Shown here: piece after piece, positions 36,677-47,833 of the stretch
Layout: each line of letters begins with the position of its first letter
Numbering within the stretch: the stretch's first letter is position 1
The notes under the pieces: model-generated
Databases searched by the model: none
Seen by the model: only the letters and a program-made list of their open reading frames with translations
Told to the model about the DNA's origin: nothing
From: Chalciporus piperatus
Taxonomy: Eukaryota > Basidiomycota > Agaricomycetes > Boletales > Boletaceae
Assembly (NCBI GenBank): GCA_038093975.1
Contig: JBBPTG010000010.1
Coordinates: forward strand, 124,001 to 188,000
Length of the DNA: 64,000 nt
Direction: 5' to 3'
Program-made: the position numbers and the translations under genes

Positions 36677-37398
36677 GTGTACGCAGACGACGCTTGCCGC
36701 ATTGCATGCGTCTTGCACCCCTCTGACCCTGGACGCGCCTACTTTTTCTGTTCCAATCTCTATGCCTTTATCAATATCAATGTGGTTCCTGGTTCAACTT
36801 CGACTGCAGATGTCTATGACCTCATAAAGGGACCAGAATTCATCGCTCTAGGATGGCCATCTTTGTCCGAGGGTGCTGGCTTGCATGTGTAGACGCCATT
36901 CTTCCAGTTCCAGGCCACTTCAGAGATGTACTTCTTCTTTGGGAAGAAATACAGCCTTCTTAGTTCCGCCACAATGGTATGTACTCCGTTCTAGGGCTTG
37001 CGTTTTTTTAGCACTTATAGTCTGTAGGAAATGATCTACAATACGTTGCGAAAGATACACAGGACATTGTCACACGCTGGCAGAGCTTGAATAGTGTAGG
37101 GTCGACGCTATCCTCCCCAACCCTACGAACAATGATGAGGCCTACTTCTTCAGCGATGAGGAGTACGCCCTCGTCAACCCTTCCTAGTCCTGACAATCCA
37201 AATGAGGCTTTTATCTTTTTCGACTACAAATATGTGCGCATAAATTTGCATCAAGGTACATGTCACATCATATCCAGTATCTTGTCTGGTATGCCGATAC
37301 AAGTTCATTCTAGGAGTGACCCACGCTCGTATTCGGTCCAAGCCTTATTGACGAAGACTGGCCTGGCCTTCGTGAAGCTTACTTTTATCGATAGTAGT
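36677..37398 (+). pseudogene. Decayed hemopexin-repeat (albumin-2/lectin-like) gene
   Basis: Four hemopexin-type blades can be read, each in a different frame. Blade 1 has GRAYFFCSNLYAFI..GPEFIALGWPSL. The next link VDAILPVPGH is one base out of frame, then EMYFFFGKKYS shifts again. Blade 3 has VDAILPNPTNNDEAYFFSDEEY and runs into a stop. Blade 4 has DNPNEAFIFFDYKYVRINL and, in yet another frame, GPSLIDEDWPGLREA. At least three frameshifts and one stop fall inside conserved blocks where no intron signals fit, so the gene looks dead. Basidiomycete hemopexin-fold proteins are small secreted or cytosolic ligand-binding proteins. It lies between two copies of the dispersed repeat. Confidence 0.7.
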
Positions 37399-39370
37399 TC
37401 AAGATGTGTTTCAGTGAGGAATGTCTTGCTATGCGTCTGGATGGTACGACAGCGACAAAATTGGTGTGCTTGTTCTTCCCTCGCGCTGAACTTTCCGTCC
37501 ACAGCTTTGTGGTGCTACAATCTGTATTTTGGTTGACAATGAATTGATTGAACTGCGTGCAAGCGGTTTGTGTAGGATGATGACTACGTATACCGTGACT
37601 ACGTCGGGCTGCGATTCCAAAGGCCTTGATAGGCTCTGGACTATGTTGGAGTGCGATTCCAAAGGGCTTGGTAGGCTCAAGTGCATCAGGTAGCATTTCC
37701 CTCATCCTACACTCTGTCGGGTCGTTTTCGAGATTACCGGTATTGTACCAAGCGGACAATGTACAGAGCACATGAAGTAACGGTAGTACAAGCACAGACT
37801 GGGAAAGATTGACGGAGCGGGGCCTGGGGGAGCTTGGATGCGTGGGTGGCAACGAAGCAAGAGAAGGCTCTGGTTCTCGCGAAGATCAAGTCCGATTGGT
37901 CGACTTCCCCTTCCCGCAGACACTGCAACAGCAAAACACGCCGTCACTCCAGGTGGGGCAAGAACGCTCTGGATCATTTGCTCCGAATCATCGTTGCGGC
38001 CACCCGGCAAGGTACTTGCCATCGCACACACGAGCCTGCGACCGACATGAGAATCATGTCTACCAGTAAGGACTCAAGTTCGCTCGATGTCCTTGACATT
38101 TCGTCACGTCGCCATCATATTCTGCAATACTTTGTTCTGTGTGCCATGTAGAGACCCTGAGTCTGCAACGTCCGAAGGGTGATGTTCCCTCAAGCACTGC
38201 AGGGTAAACCTTCGGTGATTGTCACGGTGATTGACCGCGAACACGACGGACGGCTCGTAAGGCAGCTTGTTCTCACCGAAAAACCGTGGCATTAGTTTGC
38301 CTACTCCCCATACATGTTTTGCATTCGTCACAGATAGCCCGACGACGCGGAGAAACACGGAAACAGCGCATGTTTCATAAAGCCTGCCTTAGTTGCTATG
38401 TATCTGGTCGAGGTCGTTGGGGAGCGAACCACCTCGGGAAATGTTGATTCGTGCGCCAGTTGCACTGCGAATACCTGGTGATCACACCAAGTTGAGTATG
38501 GAGAGAACAAACCCGTCTCCGTGTTTATCTGGATCGCACAGGTTAGTGCCGGCGAGCCGATTAAAGTGGTGAATGAAACATGCTCACTAAATTGGTTACC
38601 CCAAGCCAACCCCAAGCCACTCTCAGAAGCACATCGCGGTAGGCAGTACCTGAGGTGATAGACGACTAAAAGCTATGGTCAGCTCAGAAGGTCCCAGAAA
38701 ACTCGACCCTCCAGTGGTATGAGTTCACACACGCCTATGCTCGACCACCAGGGTACCAGGGGTTCGCTGGTATCAGGGTCTACGCTCAATGCGAGCATCA
38801 GAACCCAGGATCCGGATATTAGCGAAGGAAGCAACGTGGAGAGTACGAGACGTACTCAGAGCGGGGTACAGATCATTTTAAACTGACCGCAAATTTACGT
38901 TCATTGTATAAGCCACCGCATTGTCGAGACGGAGACACGCAGTGCAGAGCGAATATACTCCTCGTGTGTCCCAACAGCGTCGTATCGTAGAATGCGATTC
39001 CGTATATATTGGATGCTTCAAGTTGTCGGGAAATGGGAGAAAGTTGCAGCATCACTCACCCGAGCCAAAGGTTCGCAAACGAACCTGCACGATCACCACA
39101 GACCTCAGTCTAGAGTCGTCGCAATCAGCCGGACGAATAAAATAAAAACAGGGAGTGATTACTTACCCGGGAAGTGTTCAAGTTCAGATGCACATGTAAG
39201 CCACTTGACATGGAGTCACTGTTCGCCAGGTCCGTCGTTGAGTTGTGCATGTTGTGCGATGTGGCCCAGTTCATCCTTCAGATTGAGTTCTCTATCGATT
39301 TCCAGCGCGATGGGGGAGAACTTCGGGGCTACTGTGTAGGTTGATTAATATTGTTCAGTTGCATTCAACA
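37399..39370. other. Unassigned, probably decayed sequence
   Basis: About 2 kb with no convincing gene. It contains a 42-bp tandem duplication (37610-37678). It also contains minus-strand frames at about 38104-38700 with intron-like borders (for example AATTTA/gtgagc..gatccag at about 38522-38590) but no family I recognise. A minus-strand snippet GSFANLWLG next to gtgagt near 39042-39070 weakly resembles a kinase glycine loop. The stretch is best described as remnant sequence. Confidence 0.35.
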
Positions 39371-39630
39371 GGGAGCGTAGTGGCAGTGCCCAGTTGCTCG
39401 AAATAGTCACATTTGAATCTACGAGTCGTACGACTTCCTCATCTCCAAACCTTCCTCCATCACTGCGCTGACGAATAAACACTAGAGTTGTTCATCCGGC
39501 ATGATGGGTTTGAACCCTATCAGGTATGTAAGACATGACCATAACGGCCGTAACTCCTTGACAATATAACGTCAATCTAGAGGTACGCTTACCGTTTCTG
39601 AAGGTGAGACTTGGGTGAGACAGAGGCTTA
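39371..39630 (+). repeat. Dispersed repeat, copy C
   Basis: The longest copy in plus orientation. It begins GGGAGCGTAGTGGCAGTGCC, has GACGAATAAACACTAGAG in the middle and GATGGGTTTGAACCCTA after it, and ends AAGGTGAGACTTGGGTGAGAC..AGAGGCTTA. Its first half pairs with copy A and its last 30 bp with copy B. The segment GGTTTGAACCC resembles a pol III B box, but no matching A box at the usual spacing is seen. No coding capacity. Confidence 0.75.
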
Positions 39631-39862
39631 TAGAAATATTAATTGGGCAGTCTACTAGTTAGCAGTCCTTTCCTCTTTCCTTCTCCTCCGCTGACTTTAA
39701 TTATTTTAATTGAATTTCATCCAGACGTACATATATAACGACAGAGGCGACCACATTTGATAACCACGCTCCTCTCGAAGAGGAGCTCCGTCCACCTTCT
39801 CTCTAGTCAAGCCCCCACAGTGCTCAGTGCTCAGCTCCGAACTATCTCTCCAGCTAGCGCCC

Positions 39863-41224
39863 ATGGCGGGCGCACCCCCTTTCGCATTTGTGGCCTTACC
39901 CTCCATTATACTCACTTTATTACTGGCGCTCGACCTGACAGTGCGATGGAGATTACTTGGCTACTGCACCATTTTGTCCATTTGCTTCGCTGACATCTTG
40001 CTGCTTGAGCGACACGATGTTTTCATGGACTATACACATGGGGCTACCCTTGGTGTTGCTGCCATCTCTAGCTTCCATCTCTTGTTTCTTGTCTACCCCT
40101 TGCGGGATTTCCGTCACCCATCTGACAAGACGTCCATTCGAGACGCTTCGCTCCTGCAGAGATGGTATTGGACTACTTGCGCGACTTTCACTTTCAGAGG
40201 CGTCGGGTGGAGCTTCCAGGTATGATATTCGATGTCCCGCGCTTTGTTAGCTTACTGGACTTGTTCTGACTATGATATCCAGGTGAAGAACATCCCAGAG
40301 CAACAGCAGTTGTCTCGACGCGATTTTGTGCTTACTGCTTTCTCCAGCATTATGAAACATTTACTCGTTATTGACCTGGCACGTCTCTGGCTGCGGTGTA
40401 ATCCCATCTTCGCGTCGGAGGGTTCCTCCATCACCTCCCAAGGGTTTCTACTACGATGCATCAGCATCATCGCGATCCATGGGTTTTGGTTCAACTTTTT
40501 TCTCTTCAATTTGATGTACCACACTCTGGCGCTGATCTGTGTCGCAATCGGTTGGTACGAACCCAAATCTTGGCCGGACTTGTTCGGCCGCTGGAGTGAT
40601 GCCTACACCATTCGACGCTTCTGGGGGTATGTGTAGTACACCATGCAAATCGGCATCTTGCACCCCTCAGCTAACTGCATCTTTTCAGACGCACTTGGCA
40701 TCAATTCTTCAGACTTGTACGTAGGCCTGCGCACCTTGGCAAAAACCCGCTTGCCTCTAATATAACATTCATCAACCCAGTGGATAACGGACTCTGGGAA
40801 ACTCACCGCACGCATACTGGGTTTCAGACCCGGTTCCCTAGGGTCGTCGTACACCCAGCTGTACATCGGGTTCGCCCTCTCAGCCATCGTGCATTCGTTT
40901 GGCGATGCCATGATCAGCGGCTCATTTATCGGGACCTCGTGGCCTATCTTCGTCTCGCAGGCATTAGCGATAACTGTGGAGGACACGGTCATTGCGGCTG
41001 CTCGCCAAGTTGGTCTCAAAGAGAGCGCATTCACTAGGATGATTGGCTACGCTTGGGTTTGTTGGTGGGTTGCCCAATGCGCTTCCCGGTGGTACGACCC
41101 GTTGATCCAATATGGATTAACCCACGGGAGGTTACGCGCTATCCAACCGACATGGATCGAGACTGGAGGTCGGTTGGTAGGTGTGGATGTCGGGTCGATG
41201 GTTAGCGAGCTTTTTTCTGCTTAG
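39863..41224 (+). CDS. Wax-synthase-like MBOAT acyltransferase (integral membrane)
   Basis: The start at 39863 reads MAGAPPFAFVALPSIILTLLL, the first of about eight hydrophobic segments. Diagnostic features of fungal wax-synthase-domain proteins follow: RDASLLQRWYWTTCATFTFRG with GVGWSFQ before an intron, RRFWG joined to RTWHQFFRL, and the conserved histidine in FALSAIVHSFGDA. The C-terminus has AWVCWWVAQCASRWYDPLI and ends VSELFSA-stop. There are three introns, two of them around a small exon (RTWHQFFRL) near 40689-40716. Relatives transfer acyl or acetyl groups to alcohols in lipids or terpenoids at the ER; the substrate here is unknown. No cluster partners flank it. Confidence 0.85.
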
Positions 41225-41411
41225 GACTGTGAGGTGTACGCATTTATCCTTGTGAGGAAGGAACGACTCTCGTGTCTCCCACTGTTGTATTTACGTAGTA
41301 GTGTAACGATGTCTACTTATGGCTTGATGGCAATGTAACTCATGGACTGATGGTGGTTTGAAGCAGGTATATAATAATATAATAGGCATGGTACCCTGTC
41401 GATCGACGCAT

Positions 41412-43329
41412 CTATGCTACCTTGGCCCGCTCTCGAGCAATCAACTGCCTCCCCTGTGTCACCCACCACACACCCAAACACGCAAGCGCCATTCCACCAC
41501 CCAACGCGACATGGAACAGCACCGGCAGAGAGAACAACCCCCGACGTCCCAATCGTTGCACATGTTCCAAGAGATGCTGCCTTGCTTCATTGTACGCGAT
41601 CAACAGGTACGATAGTCCAACGATGCCGATGAATTTCCAGTCGGGAACCACGTTCGCGAGATTGAGCTGGTGGGTTTTTGTCCGCTTCCCAAAGTATGCG
41701 AGTATGAAATAGGTCGTGTACCATATACGGGCGGTGAGGTTAATGATGTTGGCGTACACGAGGGATGTGTCCCCCAACCCAAGGTTGTAAAGAGCACTTG
41801 CGGACAAGATATAAATGGCTGAGAAACCTAACATCCATCTGCGAGGCATTTAAGAAGCATATAGCGCAGGAACGAACTCGAACGTACCGGCTCTGTGTAT
41901 GCAGATCTTCCGGGGACGCCACGCTCGAGTAAAAAGCTTCCAACCCCCCGTTGAGGGCGAGAACAGGTATGTACCATACCCACGCAGACAACACCTGGGG
42001 CGCACTGGTGGATATATACTGTGCAGGCAGTAAAAACTGCAAAACAACCGGCAAGTACGAAGAACCAAAGGTTACAACCAGAAGCGACAACGCAATTTGA
42101 ACTGAGAGCAGGGAGGCCACCGCGCCTGATGCCTGCTTGAGGGTCGCCGTGTCGTGTGATCGCTCAGCCTTGGCCGATTTCTTCTCGGTTGTACTTGACA
42201 ACACTTTAGAGAAATAGACTCGGCACATCTCTTCGATTGGCTGGAAGACTATACGCGCGATCAAAGACCCTAGAACCAGCGTATAGCACACAGAACAGAT
42301 TTCAGGGGTCAAAATCTTACCATAGTTGACGGCGATCGCATAACCCCCTTGGTCGTGAAGAGGACTCCAGAAGGAGACAAGAAACTTGTCTCCTTCGGTC
42401 AGGAAATGTTTCACCACCGACTGCGATGCCATTGTCATCGAGAGGTGCAAAACATCAGGGTCGAAATACGCGGTAACCAATTGATGCCACCGACTCTGCC
42501 TGTCCGGCTGCGAGTCAACGATGGCGAAAAGCTAGAAGGACAAAGGACAAACTTTGGAACTCCTTGGGTCTGCTCAGCCAAACGAGATGGCCAAAGGCTG
42601 GATTCGGGCATATGCACCCTGTACACCGCAAATACGGCTACACTATACGCTACCTGCCCGAGCGCGAACGCCATCAACGTCAACTCTCCCGAACGCCATG
42701 AAGCACGGCTGTCATACAGCAACACCAAGTATGTCACGACCGTTTTTAGGATTATCCCGAGACCCTCCGCTCTCACCCGTATGCCTGTACGCACTTCACC
42801 CATGGCACTACGGAAATTAGGACTCATCGGAATGTGATTGACGAATGCGTTCTCACCGGTTGTGCATCGGTTCACTCAACAACTCACCGATGGCAGCCAG
42901 AGCATACGTCAGCAGCGCGAGGTAAAAACGAGGCTGATTGCGAGTGGTTTCACTGGCAAAATATGCATAGAGTATGATGGTAACGACCGCAGTCGGTAGA
43001 CCCAAGATGAAGGGTAATGTCGCCAAATTCGCGCACCGCGCTGCTGTCGAGGATCCGCGCTTGTCCGCATCCGCTTGTTGCGGCCAGACACGAAGTAGGC
43101 TGTTCCGGATACCTTCACGACTCAGGAACAGGATGGTACTTGTCAGGAGCTCGAACTGGACAGCGACGGTGCCATAAGCCTGAGGAGACGCGAGGCGGAC
43201 TAGGCCTTGGTTGAGGACAAACGTAAATAATCGAGAGACCAGTTGAAGGCCGATCAAAGACCTGACGGAACCAAGGGAGCGTGCCAAGAGGCGACTCTCG
43301 CTGGAGCTCGGTGGAGATTCGGAAGGCAT
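41412..43329 (-). CDS. RFT1: RFT1, ER protein for Man5GlcNAc2-PP-dolichol translocation
   Basis: A polytopic ER membrane protein required for N-glycan precursor assembly; its flippase role is debated. The start at 43329 reads MPSESPPSSSESRLLARS, then LIGLQLVSRLFTFVLNQGLVR, SPQAYGTVAVQFELLTSTILFL and SREGIRNSLLR (the RFT1 REGxR motif). Later exons give LYDSRASWRSGELTLMAFALG, SMTMASQSVVKHFLTEGDK (the family hallmark), GYAIAVNYG, GSLIARIVFQPIEEMCRVYFS and FLLPAQY, and then WIPVLALNGGLEAF-like sequence. It ends in a basic ARERAKVA-stop at 41412. About five introns. It converges with the MBOAT gene, with 187 bp between stops. Confidence 0.93.
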
Positions 43330-45981
43330 TTTGACTCTGCGCGGACTTATCGACGAGTTGAAATCTTCATGAGGAACGAGTGTGTGGAACGTGTTATGAC
43401 ACAAAGTTGGCTCAGTGGTTGTATGCTCGTGTTAGACCGTGTGGTATTACCGATTCTGGAGCAGCCAGTAACTTGTAGCACGCGAGTGCAAGTATTGTAC
43501 TTACCATGTGAGTTGCGTATCTACGTAGTAAACGACCATGGGCATACTGCCATTACTCTATTCATACGTGTGGAATGAACAAGTCTCACGTGTTGCATTC
43601 GAACCTGAGCGCCGCAAAAATGGATCTCTGGATTGCTGAGAATCTGAGATGGGCTGGTTTCGCCGCGCCCCCGATGTGTTTCAGCAGGTTTCAAGAAAGT
43701 CCTTTTTGTCAAAGAATCGATAGATTATCAAACCTTCCAATGCGTGTCTTGTATGTCCATGATCTGGATGTGGCGTCCACCATTTCTCGGCGCATAGATG
43801 TTCCAATATCAGGGCCCGGGACCACCTTCACCACCTTCAAATTCAAGATCGTCGTCGTTCCGAGTGTGGTCATCAATTTCTATTTTCTCAGTCCCCCAGG
43901 AGAATACCACAGCGACCTCTAAATCTGATGGAGGGTGGATCCAAGTTTGTGAAAACGCACGTCAGTAGATAATCGTTATCACCATCACCCACCAAACAAT
44001 ACACACAACCTCCCTCTTTCAGTCATAGCGACTGATCAATTGGTGCTGAAACCCCAAACGTTTAATGACTGATTGAGAAACGGAGCGTGGTCAGGGCGTT
44101 CCGTCATGGAAAGTCCCATTCATTCCTTACCGAGGGCGCAAAGTGGCATCTCGAGTAGAGACGGTCCGAGTAAACGGATGGTGCCATGATTATCGCCCTT
44201 CCATCTCTTCCAAGTTGGCAAGACGATGATCAAGACTTCATCCTGGTAGATCAGGAGGGCAGCTCGGCGTAGCGATGGTGCGATTTTGGCTCACAATCAT
44301 ATGACTTCAAAGCCCTTTTGAATCAAGGCAAATCACCCAAGAAAAGCCAGACGGCAGACCGGGAGCCATGAACACCACGACCCTATCAGAGTGTTATCAC
44401 ATCGCGAGCAATACAGTGGTCATTGAGGAGTAAGCAAAAGCATGAAACTCACCGCATCGTTAATGCCATTGGCTCGGCATCAGCGGCGTCTGGGATACTT
44501 GTATGTAGTACATTCACGGCAGTACCACTGTGTACAAAACTGACCTTTTTTGCCGACATATATGTCGTCAAGACACGCCGTCTCATGCCGCATTGCGCGC
44601 CCGGATCATTGTCTTGATGCGAAGATAGTCTAGAAAGCGAGCATCTTTTATTGAAATGAAATATTCAATTGCCCGGCATAGGGATATCAGCGGCTGTCGT
44701 TTGTTGGAAACTTGAATGATGAGAAGAGTTCCAGGCGTTCCTCGGTTCGAAACGCCCCTCCTCGGATTAAATACGCTGAGAAGTTCGCGTGCTGAGCGAT
44801 GCGACGTTAAACTTATCGCAGGGGGATTGAATTGAGGACAAGAAAAGCGTGGCAAGTCCAATGACTCCGACAGTCACACTTGTCTCTTTTCGGTGATGCC
44901 CACTTACTTGTAACTTAAAAGTATCCACAATTGGCTGGTCGATAAGTAAGCCACGGTCCCACCACTCCACGGATGCGGCCTGCCAACTTTGCTGTTTTGG
45001 AAACCCGCGAGTTCCGTATCGTGTGCACGTTTCATCAGCGTCAGAGGCGCGGCGGAGGTCCACCTCCTCCCCATTGGCCATTCATGGTTATGTATATCCG
45101 GGGGTGTGGTCCGTTTGATCCTACTACTAAGAGCAGGCTGCGGTGGGGCTACTATAGAGCAGAGTTTTCTAGAAGAATGACAATGTTCTCTGGATGAGAA
45201 GGGATCGACCTCCCACACTGGCAGTTGGAAAAGAGCTTGACCAGGTCCCATCCGTTGGCCAGACATTCACCCTTTCGCACAGCAAGTCCCCCATGGTCGA
45301 CAAGCGGTGACACATGATTTTCCTCGAGTTGGCTTCCATGACATGACCGCGAGACCTCCGCGCGCCATGTCTGTATTACCCTCAGCGCTCCCGACGACCC
45401 AAAAACAAACAGCTGTCCCAGGAAATTAGGGGGAGACCAGTGCTGGGCCCTAGCAACGCCGCTGAGTGAGGGCCTAATACAGCGGCTCTCCGGTTCAGAA
45501 CAGCGAATTTTTTGTGTCGTAGATCGAGATCTGGGACACCGGAGAACTCCATGACAACAAAGCGGGGTTGTGTCTTATGGAACATTTGACGGAACTGACG
45601 TTTTCGGTACGGTCGTTCGTCCCGATATTGTATGGGAGATGACGGAGGATGCAGCACACGAGATTACATGGTGATTTAGATGTTCTGGTTCATGGGCGGT
45701 GAATGCGACCTTTTGAGAACGAGGGATGGTCAGGTCCGGCGGAGGAAATCATGATAGGCAACAACGTCTGCATTCGAATCACGGGCCGTATAGCAATAGG
45801 TATCGACAGCGCTAGTACTACAATATACAATGGGCATGGCGTGGATCATGAGAGACGACCTCCTTTCAACCTACAGGGTGTATACAAAGAAAAGAAGAGC
45901 ATACGCGCAGCCGAAGAAAGGAACATGTAAGATAGAAAAGAAACGATCGGATGCGAGTCTGATTCGGACTGAAGCATCCAT
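43330..45981. other. Long gene-poor stretch
   Basis: About 2.65 kb without a supportable gene. Frames up to 120 codons occur on both strands (43575-43922 on plus is the cleanest) but none resembles a known family. A hairpin ggcgtt/aacgcc sits at 44734-44756. The RFT1 promoter and the Zn2Cys6 gene terminator must lie at the two ends. No copy of the dispersed repeat is seen here. Confidence 0.4.
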
Positions 45982-46906
45982 CTAGTTCTCATCCCCGTGT
46001 CCATGGTCATTCCTCACGGTCTCGTGCGAGCCCCCAGCCGAAGGAGGTTTGCCGTACATTTGGGGGAACGGCGCGTATTGAGGAGTGGCCATGCCCATCT
46101 GACCATCGGGACGATGGGGATGGACCATGTATGGACCGTACGGCTGGGCGTACGGGAGGAATGTGGCCGGATAGAATTGGGCCGGCTGCGCATACCCCTG
46201 TTGTCCACCATCTTGCCCATGTCCGTTATGGTTTGGAGGAGGCACCGGGGCGATGTAGAACTGGGGGTAATAGGCTGGGGCCTCACCCGGTTTGGGAGTA
46301 GGTGGGGCCGGGAATTGCCCATAAAACCCTGCTGCATACCCTACTGGAGCAGCCATGTAGGGGGGCATAGGCGGGGACGCCGAGGGCGGGGGCATGCCTG
46401 GTGGTATAGACATGCTCTGCTGCTCTGGCTCGTCGGCAGGGTCGACGTTGGTGCCTGCGCGACCTCAATCAAAGTCAGAATGGAAAGAGAAAGGGCGAAG
46501 AGGAGAGAAGCGGAGTAAAGGGGGAGGAGTGTGGCGAGAAAGACGAAGGCACACCTTTTCCATCGCGCTTCTTGTAGGGTCCACGTTTCACGCCCTTTTT
46601 CCTCTCCTTGCGCTGAGAGTCGACGCACTCTTCAGCGATGCCGTACTTGACACAACGAAGACAGGGACGAGCGTCGTCGCACTTTTTGCAGGCTTTCTGA
46701 CAATTTGTGCAAGCGTTCTTGACCTGCCTTCGCTTTGAGCGGAGGGGTGGAGGAGGGACGAGACCGGGTGGGAAAGGATACATGTGCATTGGCATGCTCG
46801 AGTAACCACCGACGGGATGTACGGTCATTTGAGGTTGTGGGTCGGTTGATCGAGCATCTGGGATGTCGTCGCCGTCGGGCGTCTGATTTCGCTCGACAGA
46901 AGACAT
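45982..46906 (-). CDS. Zn(II)2Cys6 binuclear-cluster transcription factor (small)
   Basis: The start at 46906 reads MSSVERNQTPDGDDIPD. After a proline-rich lead comes the zinc cluster CTNCQKACKKCDDARPCLRC, spacing C-x2-C-x6-C-x5-C-x2-C plus a sixth cysteine in YGIAEECVDS. A basic linker QRKERKKGVKRGPYKKR follows. An intron of about 100 bp (46454-46556) joins DGK to GTNVDPADEPEQ. The rest is P/G/Y/Q-rich low complexity (PPPNHNGHGQDG, QPYGPYMVHPH) ending HGHGDEN-stop. No fungal-specific transcription factor domain (PF04082) is visible and the protein is only about 270 aa. The cluster and linker recall fungal regulators of the Ert1/AcuK sort, but without their PAS part, so targets are unknown. 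Confidence 0.85.
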
Positions 46907-47833
46907 TGAGATGGAAGATGTGACGGAGATGTGTGCTGTGTGAAGATGGAGGATAGTTTGAGTGGAGGAGTATTAGATTTGGGGATGCGATGGGAGGAAG
47001 AAGGAGAAGAGAGAGAGAAGAGTAATGGAAACGATGTAAGAGCTGACGATGTGTGTACGATTTCAGTCAAGATTAAAGGTGGACAGAGCTCGGGCACGAG
47101 TTTGGCAAAGTTGGGTCAGGGTGTCCGCGAGAGGGAGTTCACGTGGTGGGAGCCGAAGATGTGATAATTGAACTGCCGCACTGAACGGTGGTACCGCGGA
47201 GGAGTGAAGGACTGGAGAGAGGGGGAGAAGGAGACGCTGTGGCGGGTACATGGCGAAGACGTCAGTGACAAGCTGTCGAAAAAAGGAGAAAGTGTCTATG
47301 AACGTACGTCGAGAACGAATACGCCGGGACGTCGCTGAGCTCGGCGGACTGTCGGTTGGTGTAGTTGATGAGAAAGCGGAGTCAACCACGCTGAGTTGTC
47401 AATTTCTCACATACCGTTCGTAAACCTCGTAGACTGCAGCGTTTCCTTGTACTTTGTAGAGTCAAGTAGTGCCACCGCCGCCGTCCTATCGATACTCCTA
47501 GCTAAGTAGGGACTAATTACTACCTGTAGTCGACTAGAACTACTGATACCACTAGACAAGTACACTCGGTGGCGAAACACAAACACACCACAACACACAC
47601 ACCCGCTTCCCGTCCAGCCACCTGAGTCCGACACCAAGCAAGCTCTCAGAGTTCCTCTCCCAACCCCTCTTGCTCGTCGTCCCAAACGGCGACAAGCTCG
47701 TACATCTCCCCATCCCACTACAGCTAGTAATCTTTTCGTCTGTCCATCTTTCTTTTCCTTTTTTATTCATTTTCTTCGGTACCACCATCATCACGTCGTC
47801 TCGTTGACATCTTGGCTCTCTTCTTCCTGTGGA
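46907..47833. promoter_or_regulatory. Long divergent promoter region (Zn2Cys6 gene and DYRK gene)
   Basis: About 930 bp between opposing starts. It contains GA-rich tracts on the plus strand at 46970-47030 and 47210-47240, and an AC-rich run near 47575-47610 (CACACC/ACACACACAC). Pyrimidine-rich tracts lie just upstream of the DYRK start. No coding sequence is supported. Confidence 0.45.

Noticed and set aside
44725..44760. tRNA T-arm-like CGGTTCGAAACG
   Set aside because: It forms a 6-bp stem with an 11-nt loop rather than a 5-bp stem with a 7-nt loop, and no acceptor or anticodon arms flank it.
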